From Batkoa obscura (Eukaryota; Entomophthoromycota; Entomophthoromycetes; Entomophthorales; Batkoaceae), in the NCBI GenBank assembly GCA_030770535.1, contig JASVEC010000011.1:992001-1056000 (forward strand): a stretch of DNA of 64,000 nt, read 5' to 3'. The notes under the pieces are model-generated. The model ran no database searches, had not been told where the DNA came from, and saw nothing but the letters and a program-made list of their open reading frames with translations. The translations under genes and the position numbers were made by a program. Within the stretch, counting starts at the first letter, position 1. Each line of letters opens with the position of its first letter. This document shows positions 21,986 to 32,020 of the stretch, in pieces.

Positions 21986-22089
21986 TAACTTGATAAATAC
22001 CTTGTATTAGCCATTAAAAATATTTTCCTACCTTTTAATTTACTTTTTGCATTACTGTTCTTACTTTGTTATTTTACTTATATTATAAA

Positions 22090-22580
22090 ATCAGTTATAA
22101 TGGGACTGTATTAAATTTAAAACTTTTCCCCTCCGCACTCAAACTTTGGGTACATATAATCACTTTACTTAAAGTCTCTTCCACTCCACTCCCTAACATA
22201 ATTGGATTTACTTATGTCTTGTATTTTGTATCTAAGGTGTCTCCCTTTGCTAAATCTCTTATCCTGGTCTCAGGATTCTGAGCCTTACATGGAAATTTTA
22301 CTGCGATTCAATTTAGTCTCCCTCCTCCTTCATCCTTATCCTTTAATCTCATCTGTCTCCACTCTCAATAGGAATCTTTATGGCGATTGGAGAGGAAAGG
22401 TATCACATTTTGACTCCCCGATTCGGAAATAGACTTGAAGAGTTTGGACCCTATGCCTGTTGTTCGATAGAGCGTCCTTTGAATAGTTTAATCCCTGGAG
22501 TTTACTGTCTCCAGTGTTTACCTTTTTATTTGGGTTAATAAAATACTTGGGTCCTTTGGTCCTTCAAGAGAAAAGAAAGG
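22090..22580. other. Compositionally distinct island, unidentified
   Basis: About 490 bp clearly richer in G and C than the surroundings, with C/T-rich runs and no long open frame; it ends near a run of T (22589-22596). It does not match other parts of the window that I could see. It may be a relic of an unidentified repeat. Around it (21986-23917) no gene is visible. Confidence 0.35.
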
Positions 22581-23917
22581 CTAAGCTTTTTTTTATAACT
22601 TAAATAAAACTCATTCATTCAAACTAATATTTCGATTTATAATTTATACCTAAAAGCGTCTTTTGCTTAATTAACAGCCTTCTCTTCATCAATTATTAAT
22701 ATCTTAACTGTTGAATTTGCTCTAGTGTGATCCCATACATAGCTCTTTACTTCCCCCAGCGTTCTACTCATACGTTGGATAATTCATGTTAAAACTGGCT
22801 TAGGGGAAAATTTTAATTAATAGTAGCATCCCATATCTCATCACATTAGCTTTATTATCGTTATTGGCATAGAATTTGATATTAAAGAGGTACTTAAATC
22901 TGCTTAGAAAGGTTATTCTACATTTATGATATATAAAATAATAACTATTGCCTGTTCTAACTGTTCACAATACACTGATCTTCAATAAGGCTAGCGATAC
23001 TATTTCTAGCTAAATAAGCAATAATTTTCCACCAGTTATTCATATATTTAATTACTTGTATATTAAAGACCACATCTCCTTTTTTGAAATCATCATCACA
23101 TTTTAAAAAGGAGATGAGTGATTTTAAATATTTAACTCATTTTGTAAAAAAAATGACATTATCTCTGTATAAATGCTATAAGTAAATCAATATATCATAT
23201 AAATGTAGTCAACTACCTATACGAGTTTTTTTAATTTAGACTATATGCTACATAGTGTAAATTAATAATATTTAGAATGCTATTGGTGAATTGTGATAAT
23301 TTCAAGTATTATTTAATTTTGCTTAATTTAAATTTTTGGGCAAGTTCAATTCAGATTTATTACCCTGTATATTATTATGCTATAGAGTATTATATTTTTA
23401 AGTTAGATAAGTTTTATTATAAAATAGAACACTATAGCGTATAAAAAAGCTTTGTATCAACTAATTTAAAGTTGTAAGTTCTTAGGTTTATTCAAAATTA
23501 CACTATTCCATAAAGTTATCATCCCTATTGATATTAAAGCATAACAATATTAATTATTATTTAAAGTAACTAAAATTTAAAAGTATAATAAAATTTAAAG
23601 AAAAAGCTAGTAAAATTAAAAATTACCTTTTATTCTTCAGTAACTATTAACTATAAATTGAAAAATTATTTTTATTATTAGTGCCCACGAATTTTAATTT
23701 CGTTTATTCTTATTCTTTTAATTTTTGACTCCTTTTTAAAAAGGCCCCAGCATAAAACCCAAATTTTTTTACGTATGACTCCGTTATTAAAAGCTAAAAT
23801 CTAATTACAGAATAACCATAATTCAGCCTGGGACTATTAGCGAATATTTATCTCGATATATGGTAGCAATTAATTATCAAATATTTACCACAGTGTCATT
23901 ATGGGCTCCCAAACCAG

Positions 23918-23979
23918 TATAAAAGAAACAAATGTGCAACTCTAAATCAATAACCAATTAAGTTTGATACTAAATTGAA
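23918..23979 (+). promoter_or_regulatory. TATA-like box and conserved 5' leader of protease 2
   Basis: TATAAAAG at 23918-23925, 55 bp before the ATG, and a 25-base leader ending ACTAAATTGAA identical to that of protease 1. The position of the box relative to the ATG is conserved to one base. Confidence 0.6.
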
Positions 23980-24927
23980 ATGTTACTTAAAGAAAATTTG
24001 ATTACAGCTTTTGAACTCATCATTGTGACCACTTTGGCTACTTCAGCACAAGCTTCTCCAGCCGATAAAAACTCAACTCAAACCGATGACGCTCCATCTA
24101 GTAGGATCATCAATGGTAATACCGGTTCATGGGCCAACTACCCATCTTTAGTTTCTTTACGTATTAATGGTGGACATTCCTGTGGTGGCGCCCTTCTCAA
24201 TGCTAACACCGTTTTGACTGCTGCTCATTGTTCTGAAGTTTCTACTGGTTCTGTCTCTGTACGCGCCTATTCCAGTGGTAACCTTCAAAAACGTCAATGG
24301 TGGCCACAACAACAGCAGCAAAATCCATGGTGGCCACAACAACCTCAAAGACCACAACAACCTCAACAACCTCAAAGACCACAACAGCCTCAACAACCAC
24401 AGCAAGGTCAGGTTAAAAATGGTCCTGATGGTCCATATACCGAGCACCGAGTAAGCCAAATTATTAAGCACCCAAGTTATAATTCTGGTGGATATATCAA
24501 ATACGATGTTGCAATCTGGAAATTAGCAACACCTGTAAGTGCACGTAACTTTTACCAGATCGATACCCAAAATGTAGGTGATCGTGAAAACTCAGCAACT
24601 AAATTTGCAGGTTGGGGTAGAGTTGATCCAAATGATCAACGTAAATTAGCTTCTCAACTTCAAGAAGCCAACCTTCCGGTATATCCTTTCAACACCTGTA
24701 ATGCTGCTTATCAAGGTTTATCTAAACCTCATCATTTATGTGCTGGTTACCGTGAAGGTCGCTCTTCTGTTTGTCAAGGTGATTCTGGAGGTCCACTTGT
24801 TATTGGAAATACTATCATTGGTGTTACTTCCTTTGTTAGGGATTTGAGATGCCTTAATCCTAACTTTCCTTCTGTATTTGCTCGTGTAAGTACTTATGCT
24901 CAATGGATTCAGCAATATGTTAGATAA
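23980..24927 (+). CDS. Secreted chymotrypsin-family (S1) serine protease, paralogue 2
   Basis: A 315-residue single-exon paralogue of the protease at 5506. Signal peptide residues 1-25 (ending TSAQA), activation site R42|IING, triad His83 (LTAAHC), Asp176 (DVAIWKL), Ser269 (GDSGGP). Ser again stands at the equivalent of position 189, with Val and Ser at 216 and 226, so a small apolar specificity pocket is inferred. The insert between His and Asp (about residues 106-146) is Pro/Gln-rich (WWPQQ, PQRPQQPQQ) and much shorter than in paralogue 1. Secreted proteases of this type in fungi digest external protein and can act on animal hosts; no such role can be read from sequence alone. The last 258 coding bases and first bases of the 3' region are identical to paralogue 1. 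Confidence 0.93.
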   Translation: MLLKENLITAFELIIVTTLATSAQASPADKNSTQTDDAPSSRIINGNTGSWANYPSLVSLRINGGHSCGGALLNANTVLTAAHCSEVSTGSVSVRAYSSGNLQKRQWWPQQQQQNPWWPQQPQRPQQPQQPQRPQQPQQPQQGQVKNGPDGPYTEHRVSQIIKHPSYNSGGYIKYDVAIWKLATPVSARNFYQIDTQNVGDRENSATKFAGWGRVDPNDQRKLASQLQEANLPVYPFNTCNAAYQGLSKPHHLCAGYREGRSSVCQGDSGGPLVIGNTIIGVTSFVRDLRCLNPNFPSVFARVSTYAQWIQQYVR

Positions 24928-25031
24928 ATAAATTAATCAATATTTTAGTAATTGAAAGCTTTAAGATACTTTTAAGTTTTAATCGCATAGCAGACGATCT
25001 ATTATAATACCTCAATTTAGATTATTACATA

Positions 25032-25245
25032 CAGTATTTTAATCACGTCACGGCTATAGCAAGAAAAAAAATTCAACAAGCTGAAGTAGAAGATCTTGAT
25101 AATAATCTTTAGCAAAGTGAAAAAAAAACATCACTATAAAGATTTTCGACCTTGTTCACTTTTGCTGATAATTATTATTAAGATCTTTTACTTCAGTTTG
25201 TTGAATTTTTTTTCTTGCTATAGCCATGATGTGATTAAAATACTG
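25032..25245. repeat. 214-bp long inverted repeat (hairpin)
   Basis: The left arm CAGTATTTTAATCACGTCAC... is mirrored by ...GTGATGTGATTAAAATACTG. Arms of about 95 bp, with AAGAAAAAAAATTCAACAAG against CTTGTTGAATTTTTTTTCTT-like text inside, and a short A-rich loop. It starts about 100 bp after protease 2. It could be a hairpin-type miniature element; no second copy was noticed. Confidence 0.8.
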
Positions 25246-25290
25246 CCTAGAATCTAGACTTGATCTTTTCTTTTTAAATGCTTTTCTAAA

Positions 25291-25468
25291 CATAATCGTG
25301 GTTGTATATATTTGCGTTTTTTACTAACCTCTACCAATTTGATCTGAAATAAAAGTAACTTTGATCCAATTATATTAATAGAATATTATACTAATCTCAG
25401 AGAAAGACTTTTATTTTGAATCAATTTGGAAGAGATCAGTAAAAATCGCAAATATATAATCACGAATG
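25291..25468. repeat. About 178-bp inverted repeat (second hairpin)
   Basis: Left arm (GTTGTATATATTTGCG..., CCAATTTGATCTGA) pairs with right arm (TCAAATTGG-type text, CGCAAATATATAATCACG). Less perfect than the preceding hairpin and unrelated in sequence. Confidence 0.65.
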
Positions 25469-25733
25469 TATCGTTTTTAACTTTTTCGCTGTTTTATTTC
25501 ATTTAATAAATATTTAACACCTAATAGCTGTAATCTAATTAAAATATCTAATACTTAACAATACTGAGTATTCATAATATGCTAATTATTTTATTCATAT
25601 AGAGATATGTTAATAAAATAGAATAAAATAAAATAAAATAAAAAAACTGAATTTAATAAGCTAAAACAATATAACTAATTAAAGAATGCACTTAATAAAA
25701 GGATTCATTTGTAAATAATTTTGTTTAATAGAA

Positions 25734-27255
25734 CTAAGTATAATAAGCCAACTTTATAAGTTGAATGTCCAAATCTTTTGGATATACGAAACCAGCTGTA
25801 GTAAGAACAGGTGCTTCCCATTCTTTCGATTTTGGACCTAGTTTAAGTTCATATTTTTGCAATAGTAATGAAAGTACAACTCTTTGTTCAATCAATGAGA
25901 AATTGATACCAACACCTAAAAAGCTATTAGTAAATATTATAAGAAAAAATAGTAAACTTACATAATCTAGAACCACCACCAAATGGCATCCATGAGTTAG
26001 ATTGTTCACCATAAGGATCTAAGAAACGATCAGGATCGAATTTCTCTGGGTTTGGGAAGTATTTTTCATTATGATGCACTCCCCAAATATAACAACTAAG
26101 ATGAGTTCCCCCTTTGATTAACAAATTATTAGGTAATATCTCATCATTATCACAATAACGCATCAACATACCAACGGTAGAAATAGATCTCATAGTTTCC
26201 TTGATAAAACAATTCATATATGTAAGCTCTTTTTGTTGCTCATGAGATGGTATAATGTTTCCATCATTACCTAGAACATTAACTATTTCTTTACGAAGTT
26301 TCTGTTGAATTTCTGGGTATTTTGCTAAAAAGTAAACAGCTGAAGTAAGAGTGTTTGCTGTAGTATCATGACCAGCTAAAAAGAAAGTAGCTAAATTGTT
26401 TACGACTTCTTCAGTAGTTAAACTTTCGTTAGTAGATTCCATCATATTTTTAAGCATTAAAGTAACGAGGTCATCTTTAGCATCTCCATTTTCAATCTCC
26501 TTTTTACGGAGTGTGATGATTTCAGCTAAAAATGTACGAAACTCTTCATTTTTACGATGATAATATTGACGTGATGGAACAATAGTTTCTAATATAGGAA
26601 GAATAAAATAAATAGGATTAAACATTCCTTTCATTAGTTCGTTATATGTATGCATCATTTTGCTTTCACCACCATTTTTAACAGCTTCAAAATTGAAACT
26701 AAACAATCCTTTTCCTAAAACATCTAAAGTAAGACGTTGAAAAAGATCATGTAAAACAATTGGCTTGGTACCATTTTCTTCAACCACCTCAACAAGCTCA
26801 TTAGCACATTCACCAAATATTTCTACTGACCAAGTTTTCTTAAAAGCGGGATTGATGATACGACGATGGCGTTTCCACTCTTCATTATCATTTGTAACTA
26901 TATTTGATTTACCAAAAAACTTACCACCTAATTGGTTTTCTGTAAAAACCTCTTTTTTTTTCTTCAAAAATACATCTGTACGATTATAAATATGTTTGAT
27001 ACTTGGAGCATCTGCTATAAACATTTCCCAACTTCCTCTCTGCCAAATCATCCCATATTCTTTTTCTCTAATTACTGGTTCAATTAGCTTCTTATGACGA
27101 ACATCGAATGACTCCCCTTTGATAAAGGACAAAATAAACTTAATAAAAGAGATTTGAGGGACGCCCTTTAAGTGCTCAGGAACCTCAAATAGCTTATAAA
27201 CCTTATAAGCTACAAACGAAGTCAATAGGATAAACCCCAAAGTTAGATATAACAT
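25734..27255 (-). CDS. Cytochrome P450 monooxygenase
   Basis: Two exons (25962-27255 and 25734-25915) join to 491 residues. A 46-bp GT-AG intron splits the codon of the haem-ligand cysteine: FGGGSRL, then C432, then VGINFS. Residues 1 to about 20 are a hydrophobic membrane anchor (MLYLTLGFILLTSFVAYKVY) for the endoplasmic reticulum. The I-helix oxygen-activation motif is AGHDTT, the K-helix is KETMR (ExxR), and the meander is FDPDRFLDPYG. These mark a complete class II P450 that depends on a separate reductase. Substrate and CYP family cannot be read by eye. A truncated duplicate lies 3.8 kb downstream. Reading through the intron would end after KFTIFSYNIY, just past the cysteine. Confidence 0.93.
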
Positions 27256-28074
27256 TGATAAAGAAATTAAATTGTGTCGAAAAAATATAACATTGATAAA
27301 TTAGCAGTCACAGCTTTTATAGTAGCTTTAAGTTGTGCTTTTTAGATCTAATCAGTTTTATATTAAATCAACTGAAACAATTAAGCTTAAGCTAAATTTG
27401 GGAATAAAAGGGTAATTTTTAGCTATCTAAATTTAATGCGAAGTCTATGTTAGATTTTACCCGTTATTACTATAAAAATACTCTTAGTTTGAAGCTTTTT
27501 AATAAATTAAACAAAATATTAGGAAAGTTTAAGTTCATGATTTTATAAATGGAGTAAGAAGCTTGAAGTTTTAATTACAATGATTAAAAATATACTATCT
27601 CTTCTACATAGTTATTAGTTATATATACAACCATAATTACAATATACGTCTTATAGCTTATATTTTTTATAAATATTGTTTATTGCTTTTTTATAAAGTT
27701 AATATCACTACTATCATTTAAAATCAAGCTAAAGCTTGCATTGTTAAGGTGTGTTAAAATTTAGTTGATTACATAATGGTATTCTATAAATAACAAATAT
27801 GTCAATAAGTTTACTGTTTTAATATGGTTTGAATTAAAGGGGAGCGTTTATTTAATTATTGATGTGGCATATTTAATAATACCAAGAATAATACTTTAAA
27901 GCCGATAAAGTTCTGATTGCTGATAACTTATAAATCGATTAAAAGTCGGAAATGGTGCCGAACTTTAACACAATTTTAATTTTATTATAAAATAACTGCG
28001 CGCCTAATAAAGTAAACTATAAAAATATTTTATTTTTCTAAAATTATAAAGTTTATTCAATATCAAGAACATAT
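27256..28074. other. P450 5' flank, duplicated downstream
   Basis: No gene. Segments of 27300-27840 (for example AGATCTAATCAGTTT and TTGTTTATTGCTTTTTTATAAAG) recur with moderate divergence at 30410-31390, as part of the duplication that includes the P450. Confidence 0.7.
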
Positions 28075-28173
28075 GGGGATGTATTTTTTTGTTTAAAGGT
28101 TTTACTAACAATCTTTCCGCTCAAATAGCGCTTAAAAAATGGAAAAAGTAATGAAACCAAAAAAAACACCCCC
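28075..28173 (+). mobile_element. 99-bp miniature element, copy 9
   Basis: GGGGATGT to ACACCCCC with perfect ATAT duplication, forward orientation. Confidence 0.9.
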
Positions 28174-28889
28174 ATATAACCTATATTATAATCTTTATTT
28201 ATAGACTTAACTATATATTGTATTGAATCCATTTCAAAAAACAGCTTTATTGAAATTGATGTTATTTGAGTTAAATATGAATATATATTTTATATACATA
28301 TTATTTTATTTATAATATAGTGATATTAATAGTCTCGTTTAAATTTTTATTGTTGTTAAATCATAAAAGATACTTCTTAATTAGAAAAATCTATTTTTAT
28401 ATTTGCTATGATTTAAATAAAAAGGTTAAAATAAATAATTGGATTTCATGAAAAATAGCAATTATTTTGTTGAAGTAAAAATATTTGAAATGCCTAAGAG
28501 TATATTAAAAAGTATTGACTATACGTATTATTTACTTGATATATTTGATGAGTTAGTCTTATCAAAAATGTGATACGTTTATTAAATATGATAAGTTAAA
28601 AATATTTTTTAACAAATGTACTTTAAAGGTACTGCTTTTAAAAATAATTAAAGCTGTTAATTTTACATGTAGTTACGATTTTTTAGTTTTTTAAATACAT
28701 TTGATATGATTTAAATAAAACAATATTAGTAATTTAAAGCTCAAATTTTGTTTTATTATCTTATGTATTATCTTTTGTATTTAATATGACCCAACTAATT
28801 ATTAACAAATAGAATAAATAAGACATTAAAATATTTGACTAGAAACGTATATCAAATTTGTTATTTTACAATTAAACCAGTGAAAGATC

Positions 28890-29340
28890 AAATCAAAGCT
28901 TAATTAATCCGCTAGATCTGCCCTCTGGCTATCGATTTTGGCTAAGCTTTGGATCCATACCCTTTCCTACACACTAACACTAAACCCAGATGATACCCTA
29001 GTGCAATTCGACACTTATTTATTATTATACAAGCCCCCATTATGTCAACCAGTATATGGGCCATCCAACTCAATTCTACCTCTCTCGCTTTTTCCGCACT
29101 TTCTAGTTTATCTCCACCTCCCTTTATATTGGTAATTTAACTAAACACCTACTTAAAAGAATATCTCTGGATCACCTGGGGGTCCTCAAACTCAAACTTA
29201 CTCAAAGTTTACTTGCGATGGTTCCTGTGTTTAACTAAGTTAAATAGCTTACCTCTAGTCACCTTAGTTCGATATAGCCAAGATCTCTTCTATTTGCTTT
29301 GTTCTTGACTAATTAGAAGATTTGGGGGGAAAGCTTTCAA
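28890..29340. other. Second compositionally distinct island, unidentified
   Basis: About 450 bp with higher G+C and C/T-rich text (GATACCCTAGTGC, CACCTGGGGGTCC) between AT-rich flanks. A 65-codon open frame at 28938-29135 has no recognisable motif. It is not an obvious copy of the island at 22090-22580, though both share style and end near short homopolymers. No gene is seen in 28174-28889. Confidence 0.35.
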
Positions 29341-29516
29341 ATTGAAAAAGAAAATTAAATTAATCAATGTTACTAATATTTTATATACTGAATATTTCAT
29401 TTATAGGCATATTGATAAAACAAGGCTAAAATGAATAATCTTATACTTGGTTAATATGAAACAACAAACATTGATAGATAATTATTAAAAAATCAGTATT
29501 TAAATATTTATCTATT

Positions 29517-30350
29517 TTAAGTATGATCAGATAATTTAAAAAGTTGAATGTCCAAATCTTTTGGATATACGAAACCAGCTGTAGTAAGAACAGGTGCTTC
29601 CCATTCTTTCGATTTTGGACCTAGTTTAAGTTCATATTTTTGCAATAGTAATGAAAGTACAACTCTTTGTTCAATCAATGAGAAATTGATACCAACACCT
29701 AAAAAGCTATTAGTAAATATTATAAGAAAAAATAGTAAACTTACATAATCTAGAACCACCACCAAATGGCATCCATGAGTTAGATTGTTCACCATAAGGA
29801 TCTAAGAAACGATCAGGATCGAATTTCTCTGGGTTTGGGAAGTATTTTTCATTATGATGCACTCCCCAAATATAACAACTAAGATGAGTTCCCCCTTTGA
29901 TTAACAAATTATTAGGTAATATCTCATCATTATCACAATAACGCATCAACATACCAACGGTAGAAATAGATCTCATAGTTTCCTTGATAAAACAATTCAT
30001 ATATGTAAGCTCTTTTTGTTGCTCATGAGATGGTATAATGTTTCCATCATTACCTAGAACATTAACTATTTCTTTACGAAGTTTCTGTTGAATTTCTGGG
30101 TATTTTGCTAAAAAGTAAACAGCTGAAGTAAGAGTGTTTGCTGTAGTATCATGACCAGCTAAAAAGAAAGTAGCTAAATTGTTTACGACTTCTTCAGTAG
30201 TTAAACTTTCGTTAGTAGATTCCATCATATTTTTAAGCATTAAAGTAACGAGGTCATCTTTAGCATCTCCTTTTTCAATCTCCTTTTTACGGAGTGTGAT
30301 GATTTCAGCTAAAAATGTACGAAACTCTTCATTTTTACAATGATAGTATT
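29517..30350 (-). pseudogene. Truncated duplicate of the P450 gene
   Basis: Near-identical to 25740-26570 of the intact P450, covering the C-terminal 60% or so of the protein including the I-helix, ExxR, the intron and the haem motif. The similarity ends sharply near 30350, and the N-terminal half with the start codon is missing, replaced directly by sequence homologous to the 5' flank. The extreme C-terminus differs (LFKLSDHT versus LIKLAYYT). There is no start codon in a sensible place, so it is a pseudogene created by internal deletion after duplication. Confidence 0.88.
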
Positions 30351-30672
30351 GATAAAAATTTAAATAAGTTCAAAGAAATATGACAATGATGAATATAACA
30401 GCCACAGCTTTAAATTATGGTTTTTAGATCTAATCAGTTTCGCACTAGATTGACAGAAACAATTGAGCTTAGGATAAATTTAGGAATAAAGAGGCAATTT
30501 TACCTGTCTAGATTCAGTGAAAAGCTTTTGTTAAAGATTTTAGATGCCATTATTATAGAACTACTTTTGCTTTGAAGCTTTCGAAAACGATTTAGTAAAA
30601 TTACAACACATTTTTGTTAGTTTCACAACAAATCCTATGTAGTTTTGTTAGTGACTGTCTTACCTAGTCTAT

Positions 30673-30985
30673 TCCATTTATGTCAATTCCATTTATGTCA
30701 ATTCCATAATGGAATCAACGAACAAATACTTGAAGATAAGCATCAACTTTTTCTTTAAAAATCTTAAGGGGGTTAGACTCACAAATAGCTTCTTGTTGGA
30801 GGTAAGTAAAAGGATGAAAAACCTGAACGACAAGTAAAGCGAGTGCCAATAAAGGGAGAGAAGAGAGCTAAGGAAGAACTTGGAGATTGATCAATTCGGC
30901 TTCATAAGCATCAAATTTTAATCTTAGTAACTTTTGGAAATATTTATTTGTTAAATCCATTCTGGAATTAGCATGCATAAATGGA
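30673..30985. repeat. About 313-bp element with TCCATTTATG...CATAAATGGA ends
   Basis: It interrupts the duplicated P450 flank: homology to 27480-27560 is broken here and resumes after about 31000. The outer arms (TCCATTTATGTCAATTCCAT, doubled on the left, and ATTAGCATGCATAAATGGA on the right) are imperfect inverted repeats. Probably a non-autonomous insertion; no coding content. Confidence 0.5.
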
Positions 30986-30999
30986 GTAGATTAAGTGAA

Positions 31000-31948
31000 A
31001 CAGCTAATAATAAAACTATAGAAGATTAGTTTGCTGCGATTTAACTAAATCCCTTAATAAATTAACCAAAATAAAGAAGCTTTAAATCTATGATTTATAT
31101 ATAAAATATAAAGTTTGAAAATTTAATTGTAACAACCAAAAGGATGTTATCTCTTTTATACATTGTTAGTTACAAATATTGTCATATTTATAATATTTAT
31201 ACTATAAATTACATTTTTTACATAATATTGTTTATTGCTTTTTTATAAAGTTAATATCACTACTATCATTTAAAATCAAGCTAAAGCTCACATTATTAAA
31301 ATGTATTAAGATTTAGTTGATTACATAATGACGTTCTATAAATAATAAATATGCCAATAAGTTTATTGTTTTAATAAGCTTTAAATTAAATGAAATATTT
31401 TATTTATCAAAGTTCAAGTTAATAAGATTTGATTTTTAATAGTTGGTAATCAACTAGAATCAGGGAAATGCTATTGAACCTTGAGCATATAACATCTATC
31501 ACTAGCATAGGATATATACCATATATGATATACTGTATTGGGTATTGCTCATTATAATATCTATTTTATTAAAATAATAATACATAATGCTATTAAAATC
31601 TAACTCTTCAAAATGAACATAGTTAAAATATTATAAGGATACTATTTTAATTATAACAGAATGATTAAAGTTTTGCTTAAGCTATTCATATTTTTAAATT
31701 AATTGTAAATTTTATTAAGAAACTACTAATTATTAAATCCATTGTGACTTAAATTTATCAAATTAAATAATTAAATTGTAAATAAGATGCTGATTATTAG
31801 CCTAAATTAAATTAAAATCAATAATAAAATAATAAAATAATAAAATAACAAAATGTATGCTCATATATTAATTTATAGTAAACCAATTCTATTATTGTTT
31901 ATTGCGGTTTTCAAAAATAAAGCTATAAGCTTCAAGATATTAACAGAA
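31000..31948. other. Duplicated P450 5' flank and intergenic DNA
   Basis: 31000-31390 continues the duplicated flank (compare 27500-27840). 31390-31948 has no gene or repeat that I recognise. Confidence 0.55.
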
Positions 31949-32020
31949 AGGACCCACCGAGAATCGAACTCGGATTACAAGGATCAAAACCTTGGGTGCT
32001 AACCATTACACCATGGATCC
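31949..32020 (-). tRNA. tRNA-Gln (TTG anticodon), copy 1
   Basis: The reverse strand folds as a cloverleaf: acceptor GGATCCA / TGGGTCC, D-arm text TGGTGTAATGGTTAGCAC, anticodon stem CAAGG / CCTTG with loop TTTTGAT (anticodon TTG, reading CAA), T-arm CGAGTTCGATTCTCG. The discriminator base is T, as in yeast tRNA-Gln. 72 nt, no intron. An identical copy lies at 39737-39808. Confidence 0.96.

Noticed and set aside
25765-25965. 66-codon plus-strand frame, repeated at 29548-29748
   Set aside because: Antisense to the P450 3' exon; repeated only through the duplication.
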